A stretch of 64,000 nt of DNA from Toxoplasma gondii ME49 (Eukaryota; Apicomplexa; Conoidasida; Eucoccidiorida; Sarcocystidae): NCBI RefSeq assembly GCF_000006565.2, contig NC_031477.1:1830043-1894042 (forward strand). Direction: 5' to 3'. This document shows positions 59,834 through 64,000 of this stretch, piece after piece. Below the pieces are notes generated by a model, which was not told where the DNA came from, ran no database searches, and saw only the letters and a list, made by a program, of their open reading frames with translations. Every line of letters starts with the position of its first letter. Positions within the stretch are counted from its first letter, which is position 1. The position numbers and the translations under genes are program-made.

Positions 59834-61070
59834 GTATATGTATATATTAGGCGAAGGAGCCAGGTACAGGGAGATCCGTCTAATAGAGGAGGCGGCCGTG
59901 CATGTGGGCGTTCACTCTCTCGTTCGACTGCGATTCGGAGAGAGAAATCTCGAGGCTGGTTTCCGCCGTGGCGAGGCGCCCTGTCACTCGCTGCTCGTAT
60001 TTTTTCTCTCGGCTTATATTTGGAAAGGGGAGTTTCGTCGTCGCGATGCTGGATGGCTCGAGAAAGGTCCTTCCTGCTCCAGGAAGACGTTCTGCGGAGC
60101 GAGGAGATGAGGGAGCAGACGCAAGCCGCTGCAATCAGTACCGGCTGAAGACAGGGGCAACAAGCTAGAGCGATGAGAGGCTGCGTTTTGTGGTTATTCA
60201 GAATTGTCTTTCGTCCAGGCGAACTCAGAGGAAGAGAGTTGATTCTTCGGGACTTGGTACGCCAGTGAGAGAGAGGGGCAACTGGAGGCGAGAGGGGCAA
60301 GCGAAGGCGGCGCACAGGGGAGACTCCAAGGCGAGTCGTTTAGTGGGGAGACTGGCGAGGGGAGAGACGGGAGAAGAGAAACAGCGGGTGAAAGCGAGAG
60401 AGAAGACCGAGTCACACGGAGAGGTGGAGGGAGAGCGAATGCGAACTCAAGAAAGAAGGGGAGAGAAAGCGAGTCGAGTGCAGGAGGGAAGAGGCGTGGA
60501 TAGAACAGATACTATAGAGCAAGGACCGACGGCAGCCAGACAATGAGAAAGAGAAAGTCGAGAGGAGGCACCGCTGCAAGGTGACGAGGGCAGGTGGAGC
60601 TCTGCTGGCAGGCAGAAGGTGTGCTCACGAAAAAGGACTTTTAAGAATAGGCTGAGGGAAAGAGCTGATGGAGTCGACATAAAGTCGCTTCCGGAGGTTT
60701 TCTGACGCCCTTCTCCCCGAGTCTCGCGTCCTCTATGCCGCAGGATCAGTGCCTCCTCGTCGTCGCAGAAAAGATCCCTGCCGCTCGTGTAAGGCGTCTC
60801 ACCGCCTGCCTCGTCTTGTAAGCTCCGCCTGAAGGAAACCGTGATTCAAGGAAACTGATAAAGGCCTCATATCTAAAATCGACATTCGTGTACCAGGCCT
60901 GAATGACGCATACCTATGTATGCATGTGAATATATCTGAGAGTGTACGTAAGAACCAGTGATAGATTGGTTCACCAACATATATTCCCCTATATATTTAT
61001 ATATGTATATATATATATATATATATATGCATTTATGTATAAATATTTATAGATGTAATTTTATATGTTT

Positions 61071-61103
<33 letters not shown>

Positions 61104-62437
61104 CCCACTAGTATCTGGGAGTGATTTTAACGCAACGGGAACTCTTGCATGTACCTGTTTGGATAGCAATGAATTTACCTAGTGGCTGAACGTCTTGTTT
61201 GACAAGCAGCGCTTGTGTTTCTTCTCCACGTTTATGATCTGGGGGCCTTCCGATAGTTGCCGCCTTGATTGTTCTCGTGGAGTTTCTTTCTTTGTTTGTA
61301 CTTCAGTTTCGCCGACATTTCCAGCTCTCTCTGGCTGTTCGGGTGCAGAAAGTCTCTCTTCTGTCTCCAGTGCCAACAAGTAGGAAAACGTACAAAGGAA
61401 GGGAAACGAGCTGCGCAAAGTCAGAGAAGAAAAACACACAGAGAAGCGGGCAGTGGTGCTACGCAAGTGCGAGGAGCATCAGGCGAAGAGAGATTTTTTT
61501 CTGGAAGAAGAGATCGTGCAGAACTGCTGAAAATTGTGAGATCTCCGTGAACGGAGCAGCAGAGAGAGAAGACGCTTCCGGGCGCAAGGCGAGGAGATGA
61601 AGAAGGATGAAGAAGGATGAAGAAGGATGAAGAAGGAGCCTGATGAGTAGCAGATGGTCAGAATGTTTTTCAATAATGGTTCTTAGAAACCATTTGCACA
61701 TGCTCTTAGGCTGGTTCATTGCATGCTGTCTTCTTTTCAGCTTCGCGTCCATGATAGTCGTGACGTCGCTTTCCTTCTTCGGATCTTCTCCTCGCCGATC
61801 ATTGAGAGGTAAGGCCCGGGTGTCCCTCCACCTCAGCGTAACGCCGTTTTTTTAGTTTCCAGAATTCTTGAGCACCGCGTTTCTTCAAGTTTTCAATTGG
61901 TATTGGTGTTTGCGGGACTCTTCCACTCAACAGTTCGCTTGCTGTCTCTGTGTTTCTCTGAGTCTCTGGAGCTTTCCCTCGCGTCTTCTTTACTCTTCGT
62001 GCTTCTTTCCGGATCGTTTCTTCTCTGAGTCAGACAACTCTTCACCCTTCTGCGTTCCGTTCGTCCTCTCTCCTCCCTCCCGTCATCTTCAGCAGCCTCG
62101 TCGTTTTCCTTCTTTCCCCGTTACGCAATCGTCCGTGCTACCGGCTTCTCTTCGTCACTGTGTCCTCTGCTTTTTCTCTCCGGATCCGTTTTCTTCAGAA
62201 CCACAGGAGCAGTCTTTGGACCGCAGTTACTCCAGCTTCGCCTGCCCCCCTCAGTTGCTGCAGAAGGAGAGGAAAGCTCCCGAAACACAGAGGCAGCGGG
62301 TGAGACCAGCGGCTCGCGAAACCATGAAGCCGAGAGACGCGATGCTGCGCCTCTATGGCAGGACGTGAAGGACTTCGATTGGATAAAGAAGCAGGTAAAA
62401 AATGCTTCCTCGTCGACTCTGTCCTACATTGATACGT

Positions 62438-62522
<85 letters not shown>

Positions 62523-63352
62523 TTTGAGAGTGTCAGTTTTCCTCACTTACTGCCAGACGCCTCGCAGGTGTCTCCTCTTTGTTTCGCACGTCAATGTGTA
62601 CGTACACCTGGTGTGTGAGTGCATGCGCTTCAGGCCTCCCCACACTGGACGACAGTGCCTCTGCGTCCGCCTTTCGACTTTCCACTCGCGCCGTTGACTC
62701 TGCAATCGCTGGAAACTGAGGAGAGTGAGACACTGCCTCTCGCTTTACTCCGTCTGTTGTCTGGCCGCGTTCTTCTCTGCGACGAACATCGACCATCCAG
62801 ACATGTCAAATCTGTTCTGTCAACATAGCCGTCACCCGTCTCGCCAGGTGTCTCAAGTGGAAATATTCTGCCACTACGCATCTACATATGGACATATATA
62901 TATATATATATTTATATTTATATGTATGCGTGTGTGTGTGCAGATGTGAATCTATATGCCTTTCTTTGTCTACCTCTCTGTCTCTCTCTAGAGCAACGAT
63001 ATAGGTACGAGCATGTAGATGCGTGGGTGAGTTTTCGAAACAATATACATATGAACCTCTGTCTGAGTCTCTCGTTTCCTGTGTATGTGTGTCTTCGTTA
63101 GATCTCCGGCTATTGGTCATTTCGATCTGTGAGCGCACCTGCGTGTCTCTTCTCTTCTGTCTCCTCCTAGATGTCTCTGGCCCGGAGCGCACCGCTTCGG
63201 GCGCGACTTTTTTGGAGCCCAACGCGCCGGTGTGGTTCAGTGTTGAAGCCCTAAGAGCCGCGGAGTCCGCTGGAGCCCTAGCCTTCCGGGCCGCGCGCGA
63301 GGCGGTTGGAGACCGAGGTGTCTCCTTGCCAGAGGAAGAAGACGAGATTTAG
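57646..63352 (+). CDS. Tubulin-binding cofactor C (TBCC)
   Basis: TBCC stimulates GTP hydrolysis by beta-tubulin in the tubulin-folding supercomplex; relatives act on ARL GTPases. Nine exons are proposed: 57646-57775, 58286-58548, 59260-59623(?), 60219-60256, 60744-60788, 61741-61808, 62199-62394, 62634-62724, 63171-63352 (about 458 aa). The N-terminal part matches the cofactor C layout: an acidic start, FDVFFDQ, a helical region, then the basic KRFAFRRKK (about 151-159). The C-CAP/TBCC domain has HTVYVENRKNEVYVID, then LILRDLDQCLLVVA, LRVHDSRDVAFLL, SSPIIER, then LWQDVKDFDWIKKQ and SPHW. The catalytic arginine position of the family's QLR motif is kept (Arg ~282), but the usual Gln-Gln before it is not. 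The exon 3/4 junction is uncertain: the only phase-compatible direct donor is weak, and a 13-14-nt micro-exon near 59850 is an alternative. Exon 9 adds a ~60-residue tail. Confidence 0.86.
58727..59030 (+). repeat. 22-bp pyrimidine minisatellite in TBCC intron 2
   Basis: About 13 copies of CTCTGTCTCTCTTTCTCTCTCG run in tandem, almost perfect, with occasional GCCCTG and CTATTT variants. The array fills nearly half of the intron between exons 2 and 3. Confidence 0.92.
59779..59848. repeat. TA-rich microsatellite in TBCC intron 3
   Basis: AT runs with a few ACATAC interruptions are followed by a TTAG that could serve as a splice acceptor for a micro-exon. Confidence 0.85.
61010..61102. repeat. 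Pair of (TA)n microsatellites in TBCC intron 5
   Basis: AT runs lie at about 61010-61028 and 61079-61102. A 10-bp direct repeat (ATGAAGAAGG, four copies) lies further on in the same intron at about 61597-61637. Confidence 0.87.
62447..62522. repeat. (TA)n microsatellite in TBCC intron 7
   Basis: About 75 bp of nearly continuous alternating AT lie just downstream of exon 7. A shorter run is at about 62895-62911 in intron 8. Confidence 0.9.
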
Positions 63353-64000
63353 CGTCCTAACAGTGAAGGAAAGAAATCGTTTTTCTGCCCGAGACGAGTG
63401 TGACTTTCTCGTTTGCGGTACCTCTTCTTTGTCGTTCTCGCTTTCTCCTGGAAAGCCTTCCTTTCTTTTGTCGATTCGAGGAGTATTCGTTCGCGCCTTC
63501 GGGGGGATTACTTGCCGCATCGATTTTCTGTTCGCGGCATCTTTCCCCTCCGCTTCTGGGCCGCCAGCCGTGAATCCTTCTTTCTTTCTCTGCTTGTCTG
63601 TATTCCGGATGCGTCTCTCTTTGCTACTTTTGCTGTCTATTCTCGTTTTCGTCCTTCAAAAAGCAAGTCCCTTTTTTCTCTCGCTCTTCAGCTATAAAAA
63701 TGACACACCTCGCTCGTCCTCATTCGGTTCAACTGAGTAAGACCCGCACCCCCGACGCTCGCCGATGAGAGCAGCGGACTCTGCTGTCCAGACTGGCCTG
63801 ACCGAGAAACAGCGACAGCCCAGAAGGAAAGAAAAAAAGCGGCTGAAGAAACGCGAGACACAGCTGGAGAGAGTCTCGAGAATGGGCATGCGTCTAGACA
63901 GCACAGCGTTGAGATTCTCAGCTCGGAAGCCGCAAGAACAGTCCAAAGTCGCTAAAAGAGCTCTTCTGCGGCGGAGGTAGACACTCGACAGAGACAGTCT
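63353..64000. other. TBCC 3' flank and right window edge
   Basis: This is a pyrimidine-rich 3' flank of TBCC up to about 63750, without supported genes apart from the small frame listed separately. Confidence 0.5.
63765..63980 (+). CDS. Possible small basic protein or exon
   Basis: This 71-codon frame is very rich in Lys/Arg (RRKEKKRLKKRE near the start, RALLRRR at the end). Its composition differs from the pyrimidine-rich sequence before it. It could be a small nucleic-acid-binding protein, an exon of a gene continuing to the right, or chance. I see no family match and no clear acceptor. Confidence 0.22.
   Translation: MRAADSAVQTGLTEKQRQPRRKEKKRLKKRETQLERVSRMGMRLDSTALRFSARKPQEQSKVAKRALLRRR

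Overview
The window looks like a nuclear chromosome segment of a cyst-forming coccidian (Apicomplexa, Sarcocystidae: Toxoplasma, Hammondia, Neospora or a close relative). I base this on roughly 50% GC, many short exons split by 0.3-1 kb GT-AG introns, pyrimidine-rich acceptors, frequent TGCATGC words, (TA)n microsatellites in introns and spacers, and enzymes swollen by Ser-rich or charged low-complexity insertions. I see no bacterial features, rRNA, tRNA, transposon or CRISPR array. The species call is inference.

Eight protein genes can be assembled by joining exons with matching phase. From left to right they are: (1) a WBP2-like GRAM-domain protein with a Pro/Tyr-rich PPxY tail (+, 2896-7933); (2) a monofunctional glutamate 5-kinase with a split PUA domain (-, 17470-10597); (3) a choline/ethanolamine kinase with large insertions (+, 22040-28136); (4) a 259-aa protein of unknown function with a possible N-myristoylation start and a Pro-rich tail (+, 32009-33699); (5) an intronless 1303-aa protein of unknown function (+, 37164-41075); (6) a very large Ser-rich single-pass membrane protein whose cytoplasmic tail may be switched by a 16-nt micro-exon (+, 44339 or 44759 to 52137); (7) a 356-aa Ser-rich, probably coiled-coil protein (-, 55954-53844); (8) tubulin-binding cofactor C (+, 57646-63352).

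Genes 1/2 and 6/7 are convergent. Genes 2/3 and 7/8 are divergent. The spacers of 1.7-4.6 kb hold UTRs, promoters, microsatellites and little else that I can support. The genes do not form an obvious functional cluster. They are independent transcription units: proline synthesis (glutamate 5-kinase), phosphatidylcholine or phosphatidylethanolamine synthesis (choline/ethanolamine kinase), tubulin folding or ARL GTPase control (TBCC), WW-domain adaptor function (WBP2), and four lineage-type proteins.

The most unusual signals are: the micro-exon in gene 6, which would swap an acidic tail for a lysine-rich one; TGCATGC words placed directly at several 3' splice sites; a 15-bp nested minisatellite that stays open in frame with an upstream exon of glutamate 5-kinase; a two-type ~62-bp repeat in the 3' flank of the same gene; and an extremely AT-rich hairpin island in a choline kinase intron that resembles organelle DNA in composition.
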